Source: an uncultured Burkholderiales bacterium
GTDB lineage: Bacteria; Pseudomonadota; Gammaproteobacteria; Burkholderiales; Burkholderiaceae_C
Direction of reading: 5' to 3'
Length of the DNA stretch: 18,255 nucleotides
NCBI GenBank assembly: GCA_937897495.1
Contig: CALCBL010000026.1
Span: 1-18,255 of the forward strand
Shown piece by piece: positions 9,101 to 18,255 of the stretch. The position numbers and the translations under genes are program-made. The notes under the pieces were generated by a model. It worked only from the letters and a program-made list of their open reading frames with translations. It was not told the origin of the DNA and did no database searches. Position 1 is the first letter of the stretch, and the number at the start of each line of letters is the position of its first letter.

Positions 9101-9653
9101 GGACGCGCAGACCGCTGATTTGACCGAAGCCATGACAACGCTTGAAGATGCCATTAAGAAAATTGACGCCGAAACCAGAGATCTCTTGGCGGGCACTTTC
9201 AAAATTGTGAATGAACATTTTGGCCGCATGTTCCCTGAATTGTTTGGCGGTGGCAGTGCCCGTTTGGTGATGACGGGCGATGAAATTTTGGACTCAGGTG
9301 TTCAGGTGATGGCGCAGCCACCGGGCCAAAAAAATCAGACCATTCATTTGTTGTCTGGCGGCCAAAAGGCACTCACAGCCATTGCCTTGGTGTTTGCTAT
9401 TTTTCAACTCAACCCAGCACCTTTTTGTTTGCTGGACGAGGTGGACGCCCCCTTGGACGACGCGAACACAGAACGCTACGCCAAATTGGTCAAGAGCATG
9501 GGCAAAGAAACTCAATTTTTGTTCATCAGTCACAACAAGATTGCCATGGAGATGGCAGAGCAACTGATCGGCGTGACCATGCAAGAGCAGGGTGTCTCCC
9601 GCATTGTGGCTGTTGACATGGAAGCTGCAGTTTCAATCGCCGAAACGGCTTGA
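6126..9653 (+). CDS. smc: chromosome segregation protein SMC
   Basis: A full-length 1175-residue SMC ATPase, the core of the bacterial condensin that loads onto and organises the chromosome. The N-terminal head has Walker A GPNGCGKSN (31-39). Residues from about 170 to 500 and 670 to 1000 are Gln/Glu/Ala/Leu-rich heptads of a long coiled coil. A globular hinge lies at about 506-660 and ends with SFYAPDSEQAGLLAR. The C-terminal head has the signature LSGGQKAL (from 1076) and Walker B CLLDEVDAPLDDAN, with D1104 and catalytic E1105, then FISHNK. The start is GTG at 6126, because MRLNSIKLSGFKSFA is the family start; there is no clear ribosome site upstream. It is followed by zipA after 41 bases. 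The kleisin partners scpA/scpB are not in the window. Confidence 0.97.
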   Translation: MRLNSIKLSGFKSFAEPTNFVLPGQLVGVVGPNGCGKSNIMDACRWVLGESKASELRGESMQDVIFNGTNTRKPASRASVELIFDNADHRAGGQWGQFLEIAVKRVLTRDGNSSYFINNQPVRRRDVQDVFLGTGLGPRAYAIIGQGTISRIIESRPEELRLFLEEAAGVSKYKERRRETENRLSDTRENLTRVDDILRELNANLEKLEKQAEVAQRFNDLKADSTLKQQQLWFFKRADAETDQVKIKADVDKAVIDLEARIADLRHVEADLETVRQAHYAAGDQVNQAQGLLYEASAEVSKLEAEIRFVVEGRQRAEQRLLQLQAQSTEWSEKQIQALAELEALAEQALQAEDQTITLAAQVEDQAQALPDLEEVMRQAQAKANEQRGSVVQVQQQIQVLAADQRNIEDQTRQLSTRRERLLADRNALDAPDEQGLVHLKAQLAQADTLAKLCNTTLQELEEQTPRLDQERRDQQQSVNDESAKLADLTAKIEALKSLQEKVKTDGKLKPWLNKHGLDQLQGLWSKMHMEPGWENAMESALREKLSSLQVSRLDMVKAFASDAPPAKLSFYSPPNATQTSARKGLPAACRPLSDLLRLSDAGLSALLTDWLQGYFTAPSLEDAMAWRDQLQGAECFVVQTGHAVGKHSVSFYAPDSEQAGLLARAQDIENFEKQLRAQTLIAEETRSASVRAEAAYSDAAQRLVSARQEASEAQSKAHELQVETLRLSQWAEQTRARTEQIATDMAEIDLHLEELQERRITAEARFEELDMQLADSQERHAQLDERVIEAERKLSECREQQRTLERLAQEATFSQRSLEARRSELQRGLETAVQQIKSIADEQERAKEELSRLTDAAAQAGLQNALAMKMEREQVLGAKRSEYDDLTARLRASDERRMSFERELDPMRQKITELQLKEQASRLGLEQYTQLLLDAEADLEVLAKSIEEGHVRLTGLQFEIDRLNREIVALGAVNLAALEELTTSRERKAFLDAQTADLTEAMTTLEDAIKKIDAETRDLLAGTFKIVNEHFGRMFPELFGGGSARLVMTGDEILDSGVQVMAQPPGQKNQTIHLLSGGQKALTAIALVFAIFQLNPAPFCLLDEVDAPLDDANTERYAKLVKSMGKETQFLFISHNKIAMEMAEQLIGVTMQEQGVSRIVAVDMEAAVSIAETA

Positions 9654-9694
9654 TCAAATCCTTTTGATAGACACCTTACTTTGCACACCCTGAT

Positions 9695-13406
<3,712 letters not shown>

Positions 13407-13410
<4 letters not shown>

Positions 13411-14567
13411 AGTTTTGCCAATCTTTCAATGGCAGCATTCAAGGTGGCGTCTTTTTTTGCAAAACAAAATCGAATGACATTTTGGTCAAACGAGTCGCCA
13501 TAAAAGGCGGACATGGGAATGGCTGCAACACCAATTTCGCGTGTCAGCCATTTGCAAAATTCAGCCTCACCCAAATCTTTTTCTGGTACCGACAGGTTGG
13601 AAATATCGGCGCATTGAAAATAGGTGCCTTCGCCTGGCAGTAGCTTAAATTTGGTTTTTGACAAGCCTTCTCTGAAGAGATCGCGTTTGCGCTGGTAAAA
13701 CTGGGGCAGATCCAAATAGGCTTGCGGATTGGCCATGTAGCTTGCTAGGCCATATTGCATGGACGTGTTCACCGTGAAGACAGCGAATTGGTGGACCTTG
13801 CGAAATTCTGCGGTCAGTGAGGCAGGTGCTGCAACGGTGCCCACTTTCCAGCCCGTCACATGGTAGCTTTTGCCAAAGCTAGACACCACAAAGGCGCGCT
13901 CTGCCAAGCCTTTGTAGGAGCTTGCACTGTGGTGTTGAAGCGGTTGGTAAACCATGTGCTCATAGACTTCATCACTGATCAACACAATTTGAGTTGGCGC
14001 TAAAATTTCTTGCAGCTGAAGCATCTCCTCGTGACGCCACACCATGCCGCTTGGGTTGTGCGGGGAATTGATCAAAATGGCGCGAGTTTTAGACGTGATG
14101 GCAGCTTGAATCTTGTCGAAATCGGGCTTGAATGTGCCAGGTGTCAAGGGCACTCGTACAACCACGCCACCGGCCATTTCGACATTGGGAATGTAGCAGT
14201 CGTAACAAGGCTCCAAAACAATGACTTCGTCACCAGGATGAACCACAGCCAGCATGATGGTGAGCAAAGCCTGTGTGGCACCTGCTGTGACTGTGATTTC
14301 GGATTGTGCATCGTAGTGGTGCTCATAAAGCTTTTCAATCTTCTGCGAAACAGCTTCTCTCAAGGGCAAGACGCCTGGCATCGGCGGGTATTGATTGCGG
14401 CCTTCTTGCATGGCCTGATTCACCGCATTGACCAAGACAGGGTCGCATTCAAAGTCAGGAAACCCTTGACCTAAATTGACGGCGCCAACTTCGGCTGCCA
14501 AGCCAGACATGACGGTAAAAATATTCGTGCCTACTTGGGGGTGTTTTGAAATCAACTGAGGAGTCAT
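13407..14567 (-). CDS. ybdL: methionine aminotransferase, YbdL-type PLP aminotransferase
   Basis: A 386-residue fold-type I aminotransferase close to E. coli YbdL along its length. YbdL prefers methionine and other hydrophobic or aromatic amino acids and acts with 2-oxo acids; relatives include kynurenine and glutamine transaminases. Motifs are [10 protein letters not shown] (31-40), [12 protein letters not shown] (91-102), NSPHNPSG (167-174), ISDEVYEH (197-204, with D199 and Y202 for the cofactor), the Schiff-base lysine K233 in [15 protein letters not shown], and IRFCFAKK near the end for the substrate carboxylate. The exact substrate cannot be fixed from sequence. It begins 19 bases after the cysB stop, suggesting co-transcription. 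A TATAAAT in that gap could be part of a promoter. No Shine-Dalgarno sequence is evident. Its 3' end meets def tail to tail. Confidence 0.88.
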
Positions 14568-14586
14568 GATGGCTATTTATAAAGGA

Positions 14587-15528
14587 TTAAAGTTCGTAGT
14601 CATTGACATGGCCTGTCATGGCTTTTGCAACCAAGGCCGTTGTTAACCGATCGCTCAATAACTCAGCAAATTGATAAACAAAGTTGCGCAGGTAGGCGCC
14701 TCTTTTGAAGGCGACTCGCGATACATTTTTGCCCAAGAGATCACCCAAAGGACGCGCGATCAAATCGCCCGCTAGGTCATCTTTCACGGCCATTTCAGCC
14801 ACAATGCCCACACCCAGACCCAAACGCACGTATGTTTTGATCACATCTGAGTCAATGGCCTCGAGTGCAATTCGAGGGTGCAGTTTTTTGCTGGCAAATG
14901 CTGCATCAATGCGTGTTCGACCTGTGAATGAGGGGTGGTAAGTGATCAGGGGTTCTTTGGCAATGTCTTCCAAATGCAGGTGTTTTTTCTTGGCCAAAGG
15001 ATGGTCAGGTGCAACCACCAGCATGTGCTGCCATTCATAGCAAGGCAGTGTTACTAGATCTTCGTAAGCTGCCAGTGATTCGGTGGCCATGCCTATTTCG
15101 GCGGTGTCATCCAGTAGCATTTTGGCCACCTGGTCGGGTGATCCTTGGTGCAAGCTGATGTTGACGTGCGGATACAGGTCGCGCAATTTGGCAACGGGAA
15201 CAGGCAGCACATAACGTGCTTGGGTATGGGTGGTTGCAATGGACAGGGTGCCGCTGTCTTGCGCACTGTACTGCTCGCCGATGCGTTTCAAGTTGCCGAT
15301 TTCACGCATGATGACTTCGATGCTTTTGAGAACATGCTGACCTGGCTCCGTGATCCGCTTCAGCCTTTTGCCGTGTCGAGCAAAGATGTCGATTCCCAAT
15401 TCATGCTCTAACTCAATGATGGCTTTGGAGACCCCAGGTTGAGAGGTGTGAAGCGCTTTGGCTGCTTCTGTCAGGTTGAGATTGCGACGGGCGGCTTCTT
15501 GTACAAATCGAAATTGATGCAAGTTCAT
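14587..15528 (-). CDS. cysB: LysR-family transcriptional regulator CysB
   Basis: A 313-residue LysR-type regulator. It has an N-terminal winged helix-turn-helix (1-60, with LTEAAKALHTSQPGVSKAI), a linker helix and a periplasmic-binding-like effector domain. The effector loop ATTHTQARYVLP places T100, T102 and Q103 at the positions I recall as ligand contacts in Klebsiella/E. coli CysB, and GSPDQVA is also conserved. CysB activates sulfate assimilation and transport genes in response to N-acetylserine/O-acetylserine. A Cbl/SsuR-type paralogue controlling sulfonate use is the main alternative. The length is close to enteric CysB (324). It lies between cbiX and the aminotransferase on the same strand. 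A 7-bp inverted repeat just before its start may be an autoregulatory site. Confidence 0.88.
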   Translation of the reverse strand: MNLHQFRFVQEAARRNLNLTEAAKALHTSQPGVSKAIIELEHELGIDIFARHGKRLKRITEPGQHVLKSIEVIMREIGNLKRIGEQYSAQDSGTLSIATTHTQARYVLPVPVAKLRDLYPHVNISLHQGSPDQVAKMLLDDTAEIGMATESLAAYEDLVTLPCYEWQHMLVVAPDHPLAKKKHLHLEDIAKEPLITYHPSFTGRTRIDAAFASKKLHPRIALEAIDSDVIKTYVRLGLGVGIVAEMAVKDDLAGDLIARPLGDLLGKNVSRVAFKRGAYLRNFVYQFAELLSDRLTTALVAKAMTGHVNDYEL

Positions 15529-15531
15529 ATC

Positions 15532-15558
15532 AATAAACCCAGTAAGAATGAGTTTATT
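15532..15558. promoter_or_regulatory. inverted repeat upstream of cysB, possible LysR-type operator
   Basis: AATAAAC (15532-15538) and GTTTATT (15552-15558) form perfect 7-bp arms around a 13-base spacer. The repeat fills most of the 43-base gap between cbiX and cysB and ends four bases before the cysB ATG. LysR-type proteins bind interrupted dyads and often repress their own gene, as CysB does in enterics. The function here is inferred from position and symmetry only. Confidence 0.4.
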
Positions 15559-15571
15559 ATGCCTTATGAAT

Positions 15572-15955
15572 CTAAGGGTTGGACTTTAAAGCAATTGCCG
15601 CCATGGCGCGAGTCATTTCAGGCTCTTCGCCGATGGCATTTCTTAATTCGAACGTCACACCAGGATGTTGGACGATGAGATCTTGCAGCAACAAGGGCAG
15701 ATCTTCTCGGGCATGCCGGCCCACCCCCAAAAACATGGGAACAATGCGAATGGCATTGACGCCCGTCTGAACCAAACCAGCGACGGTAGTCGGCAAGTCG
15801 GGCTCGGTCAGTTCAAGGTAGGCGCATGCCACTTGTGTGTCAGGTGAAAGTTGCTTCATCTCATTGGCAACAGCTTCAATCGGACGTCGCCATAAGGCGT
15901 CTCTTGAGCCGTGAGCAAACAGAATGATGGCATGTTGAGAGCTGATGTTTGTCAT
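15572..15955 (-). CDS. cbiX: sirohydrochlorin chelatase, short CbiX type
   Basis: A 127-residue single-domain chelatase of the CbiX/SirB family, which inserts Fe2+ or Co2+ into sirohydrochlorin for siroheme or cobalamin. Conserved elements are FAHGSRD with H15, CAYLELTEPDL, IVPMFLGVGRHAREDLP with H81, and a C-terminal ELRNAIGEEPEM. H15 and H81 are the two metal-handling histidines expected for the family. The small size is that of the half-length proteins that work as dimers. Beside cysB, the likely product is siroheme for sulfite (or nitrite) reductase; that is inference. The ATG at 15955 is chosen over a TTG one codon upstream because AAAGG sits at good spacing before it. It begins 10 bases after the lptG stop. 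Confidence 0.85.
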   Translation of the reverse strand: MTNISSQHAIILFAHGSRDALWRRPIEAVANEMKQLSPDTQVACAYLELTEPDLPTTVAGLVQTGVNAIRIVPMFLGVGRHAREDLPLLLQDLIVQHPGVTFELRNAIGEEPEMTRAMAAIALKSNP

Positions 15956-15965
15956 CAAAAAACCT

Positions 15966-17072
15966 TTATTGGCGTAAAACCAGCCACCAAAAAGTAGCCA
16001 GTGAGACCATGCTGTAGATCAGTGCAGGCGCAGCGGCTGTGAGCCAAGGCTGCCAATTTTGCAGATTGCCAATGAAGCCAAAAACGTTGTTCAGCAAATA
16101 AAAACTGATGCCAGCCATGACCCCTCCAAAAACATAGCCTGCGATGTTGCCTGATCTGAAATGCAAATAAGCAAATGGCAAAGCAAGCGTCAGCATGACC
16201 CAGCAACTCAGTGGATAAAACACCTTTCGCCAAAACTGAATTTCATAGCGTTGTGCATTTTGACCATTGGCTGCCAAATGTCGCATGTATTGAAACAAGT
16301 CAATGGTTTTCATTCGATCGGGACTGAGGAGCGCAGCAGAAATCATCTCGGAGGTGATTTCGGTTTTCCATGACCATTCCGGCAGATTCAAAATTTCGAT
16401 TTTTGAATCTTCGGCGGCTGTGTTGTGAAAAATGCGCCGATCAGCGGGTTTCAAAAGCCAAGATCCGTCACCCATCAACTGGGCACTTGGCGCAAGGGTC
16501 ATGGACTTGAGCCGCCCTTCATTGTCAAATTCATGAATGCGAATATTCTCGGGCTCGCCTTCGCTGCTCATGGATCTGACGTTGACGGCAAATTGTGATT
16601 GCGCCTGCTTTTCTCTCAGCCACGCGCCAGTCTGACCAACGGTAATTTGTCCTTGGTAATGCGCCTTCAAAAACTGTGCTTGCTTGTCTGTCCAAGGCGA
16701 GATGTAGTCACCTAACAAGAAGGTGACAGTCACAAACACAAGGCCCAACTGAAAGAGCGTTTGAAGTGCGCGCCATGGCCCCAATCCGCCTGTTCTGAGG
16801 ATGGTGAATTCGGAGCTTTGTGCAAATCGCGCCATGACAAAAATAGCACCAATCAACACAGAAATGGGCAGCAACTCATACAAATGACTGGGCATGAGCA
16901 AGGCCACATACATCAGAGCATGCTGCAGTTGATAACCCTGAAATTTGTTTCGGCTCAAGGTTTGAAGTTGATCGACCAGGTCGAAAAAAACAAACAAGGC
17001 CAGAAAGCCAATGGCGACAAAACTAACCGCTCGAATGATTTCCCCGTGAATTAATCGGCGAATGGTTCTCAT
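15966..17072 (-). CDS. lptG: LPS export system permease LptG
   Basis: LptG is an inner-membrane permease of the LptB2FG exporter, which extracts lipopolysaccharide from the inner membrane and passes it to LptC and LptA. The 368-residue protein has the family layout. Three N-terminal membrane segments lie at about 12-32, 52-80 and 100-121, with LPISVLIGAIFVMARFAQSS and EFTILRTGGLGP, where the coupling helix meets LptB. A periplasmic beta-jellyroll domain covers about 125-275, and three C-terminal membrane segments run to the end (RQ). The residues favour LptG over LptF. A strong GGAAGGAGG ribosome site precedes the ATG. Its start overlaps the stop of the lptF remnant as ATGA, the coupling expected for lptF-lptG. 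The usual partner LptF is absent at this locus. Confidence 0.93.
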   Translation of the reverse strand: MRTIRRLIHGEIIRAVSFVAIGFLALFVFFDLVDQLQTLSRNKFQGYQLQHALMYVALLMPSHLYELLPISVLIGAIFVMARFAQSSEFTILRTGGLGPWRALQTLFQLGLVFVTVTFLLGDYISPWTDKQAQFLKAHYQGQITVGQTGAWLREKQAQSQFAVNVRSMSSEGEPENIRIHEFDNEGRLKSMTLAPSAQLMGDGSWLLKPADRRIFHNTAAEDSKIEILNLPEWSWKTEITSEMISAALLSPDRMKTIDLFQYMRHLAANGQNAQRYEIQFWRKVFYPLSCWVMLTLALPFAYLHFRSGNIAGYVFGGVMAGISFYLLNNVFGFIGNLQNWQPWLTAAAPALIYSMVSLATFWWLVLRQ

Positions 17073-17197
17073 GGGCCTCCTTCCGTTGTGTGCAACTTAG
17101 GCATGGCCAACATCATTTTCACGACCGTGGCAAAAACCACAATGGCGACACCAAAACTTCGGGCTAAATCTTTTTGGATGGAAGAATGGAATAACAT
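17069..17197 (-). pseudogene. lptF: lptF remnant: N-terminal 26 codons plus a short tail
   Basis: A 42-codon open frame begins at the ATG at 17197 and ends with TGA at 17069-17071. Its start, MLFHSSIQKDLARSFGVAI, followed by VVFATVV, matches the opening of betaproteobacterial LptF as I remember it (MLFHSSIRKELARSFG, then a hydrophobic stretch ending in VVM). After about residue 26 the similarity stops, and the remaining 16 residues (KMMLAMPKLHTTEGGP) do not continue the first membrane helix. A normal LptF is about 360 residues, so some nine tenths of the gene is missing, including the jellyroll and all later membrane segments. The stop overlaps the lptG ATG as ATGA, and the lptG ribosome site lies in the last codons. 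This looks like a large internal or 3' deletion. The peptide could still be made and help couple translation to lptG. Confidence 0.8.
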
Positions 17198-17220
17198 TGT
17201 TGGATTGGAAAACCTCAATT
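17198..17220. promoter_or_regulatory. short divergent gap between lptF remnant and pepA
   Basis: Only 23 bases separate the two divergent start codons, so promoters must extend into coding sequence on at least one side. The gap holds GGAAAA, a weak ribosome site for pepA. I could not identify convincing -35/-10 pairs in either direction. Confidence 0.35.
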
Positions 17221-18255
17221 ATGAACTTTGAATTAAAAACACTTTCTTTGGCAGCCGCCGCAAAATCCCCCGCAGACGTCTTGATTGTCCTCATTTCTGA
17301 CCACTTTCAAGCCGCCAAAGACCCACTTTCCTTGCTGATCGAAAAAGCGATGAAGGCCAAGGACTTTTCAAGCAAAAAAGGGAAAGTTCTCCACGCCTAT
17401 GGTGCAGCTGGTATTTCTGCATCCAAAGTGGTGTTTTTGGGGGTAGGCGCTGCCTTGGCCGCAGACATGAAATCTGCCATGTCGGGGCTGACTGCCAGTT
17501 TAAAAACCGCCGAAACCAAGAAGCTCACTGTCGTTTCGCCCGAGCCCCTCAGTGCGCAGGCCCTGCAAGCCTTGCTTTTGGCTTTGGCTGATGGAACCTA
17601 TGTTTACGGCACCACCAAATCAAAACCCGCCACGCGCTCATTAAGCCAAGTCAGCGTGGGCTTGCCCAGCGTTAACCTCAGCCTGCAAAACGGCTTGAAA
17701 GCCACCGTTGGCATGATCCAAGGCATTGAGTTCGCCAAAGAGTGGGCCAACCGACCCGCCAATCATGCAACGCCCACCATGTTGGCCAAGGCCGCAATGA
17801 CCCTGGCCAAATCAGGCGGAATGTCATGCGAAGTGCTGGGTCCCAAGGAAGTTGCCAAGTTGGGCATGGGCTCTTTCATGTCCGTTGCTCAAGGGTCTGC
17901 CGAGCCGCTTCGTTTCATTGTGCTGAAATACCAAGGGGGCGCTAAATCTGAGGCGCCCACTGTGCTGGTGGGTAAAGGGATTACCTTTGATACCGGTGGC
18001 ATTTCTCTCAAGCCGCCAGGTGAAATGGATGAGATGAAATTTGACATGGGTGGCGCGGCCAGTGTCTTAGGCGTTTTCAAAGCCTTGAGTACCATCAAAC
18101 CCAAAATCAATGTGGTGGGCTTAATCCCTGCCTGTGAAAACATGCCCGATGGCCTGGCTGTGAAGCCAGGTGATGTGGTCACCAGCATGAGTGGTCAAAC
18201 CATTGAAATTTTGAACACCGATGCTGAAGGGCGCTTGATTTTGTGCGATGCGCTC
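17221..18255 (+). CDS. pepA: leucyl aminopeptidase PepA, M17 family (5' part)
   Basis: The frame opens with ATG at 17221 and stays open to the window edge (345 codons), so the last part of the catalytic domain is missing. M17 aminopeptidases cleave N-terminal leucine and other residues and work as hexamers with two metal ions. The N-terminal domain begins MNFELKTLSL. The catalytic domain starts near WANRPANHATP and has GKGITFDTGGISLK with K252, D257 and K264, then D275 in FDMGGA, then the family signature NTDAEGRL with D334, E336 and R338. All sit exactly 18 residues before the E. coli PepA positions (K270, D275, K282, D293, D352, E354, R356). In E. coli, PepA is also a DNA-binding protein; whether this one is cannot be told. 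It is divergent from the lptF remnant, the same order as in E. coli. Confidence 0.96.
   Translation, partial: MNFELKTLSLAAAAKSPADVLIVLISDHFQAAKDPLSLLIEKAMKAKDFSSKKGKVLHAYGAAGISASKVVFLGVGAALAADMKSAMSGLTASLKTAETKKLTVVSPEPLSAQALQALLLALADGTYVYGTTKSKPATRSLSQVSVGLPSVNLSLQNGLKATVGMIQGIEFAKEWANRPANHATPTMLAKAAMTLAKSGGMSCEVLGPKEVAKLGMGSFMSVAQGSAEPLRFIVLKYQGGAKSEAPTVLVGKGITFDTGGISLKPPGEMDEMKFDMGGAASVLGVFKALSTIKPKINVVGLIPACENMPDGLAVKPGDVVTSMSGQTIEILNTDAEGRLILCDAL

Noticed and set aside
8702..9229. Open frame of about 175 codons on the minus strand inside smc
   Set aside because: It is serine/arginine-rich, antisense to the SMC coiled coil, and resembles no family. It is best explained as the shadow of smc codon usage.
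9653..9668. Hairpin ATCAAA-TCCT-TTTGAT at the smc stop, considered as a terminator
   Set aside because: The stem is 6 bp and mostly A/T, no T run follows, and zipA starts 26 bases later on the same strand. Termination here is unlikely.
14010..14474. Open frame of about 154 codons on the plus strand inside the aminotransferase gene
   Set aside because: The aminotransferase on the other strand has all catalytic motifs. This frame has no motif, no promoter and no ribosome site.
17097..17294. Minus-strand open frame of 65 codons across the pepA start
   Set aside because: It runs antisense through the pepA N-terminus and then out of frame through the lptF remnant. The frame starting at 17197 gives the LptF-like peptide, so this one is a shadow.

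Overview
The window reads as ordinary, gene-dense chromosome of a betaproteobacterium. Protein signatures in TcdA, LigA, DapC and SMC, and the smc-zipA-ligA order, resemble Burkholderiales, probably a moderate-GC member of or near the Comamonadaceae. This is judged from remembered family sequences, not from a search. I see no mobile element, CRISPR array, phage gene or attachment site, and no stretch over 300 bases lacks a gene.

Layout. Bases 1-542: the 3' end of tcdA (tRNA t6A37 dehydratase), a tRNA-Lys(UUU) gene with its own promoter inside the tcdA end, and a bidirectional terminator. Bases 567-5989, minus strand: dapC, dapE and prmB, followed after a gap of about 110 bases by a yheS-type ABC-F ATPase gene. 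This joins lysine/diaminopimelate synthesis with ribosome-related functions. Bases 6126-13410, plus strand: smc, zipA, ligA and def, closely packed; chromosome organisation, Z-ring anchoring, DNA ligation and N-terminal deformylation. Bases 13407-15955, minus strand: a methionine-type aminotransferase, the sulfur regulator cysB and the sirohydrochlorin chelatase cbiX, a group with a sulfur/siroheme theme. Bases 15966-17197, minus strand: lptG, preceded by only a 42-codon remnant where lptF should be. Bases 17221-18255, plus strand: the 5' part of pepA, running off the window.

The most unusual point is lptF. In E. coli, and as I recall in Burkholderiales, lptF-lptG lies divergent to pepA. Here pepA and lptG are intact, but lptF is reduced to its first roughly 26 codons plus about 16 codons of uncertain origin. 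The stop codon overlaps the lptG start. The lipopolysaccharide exporter LptB2FG normally needs both permeases, so there is either a second lptF elsewhere, an altered exporter, or an assembly or deletion artefact. Smaller points of interest are tcdA beside a tRNA that its product should modify, a 7-bp inverted repeat just upstream of cysB, a terminator-like hairpin pointing the wrong way between yheS and prmB, and dapC overlapping dapE with no dapD between them.
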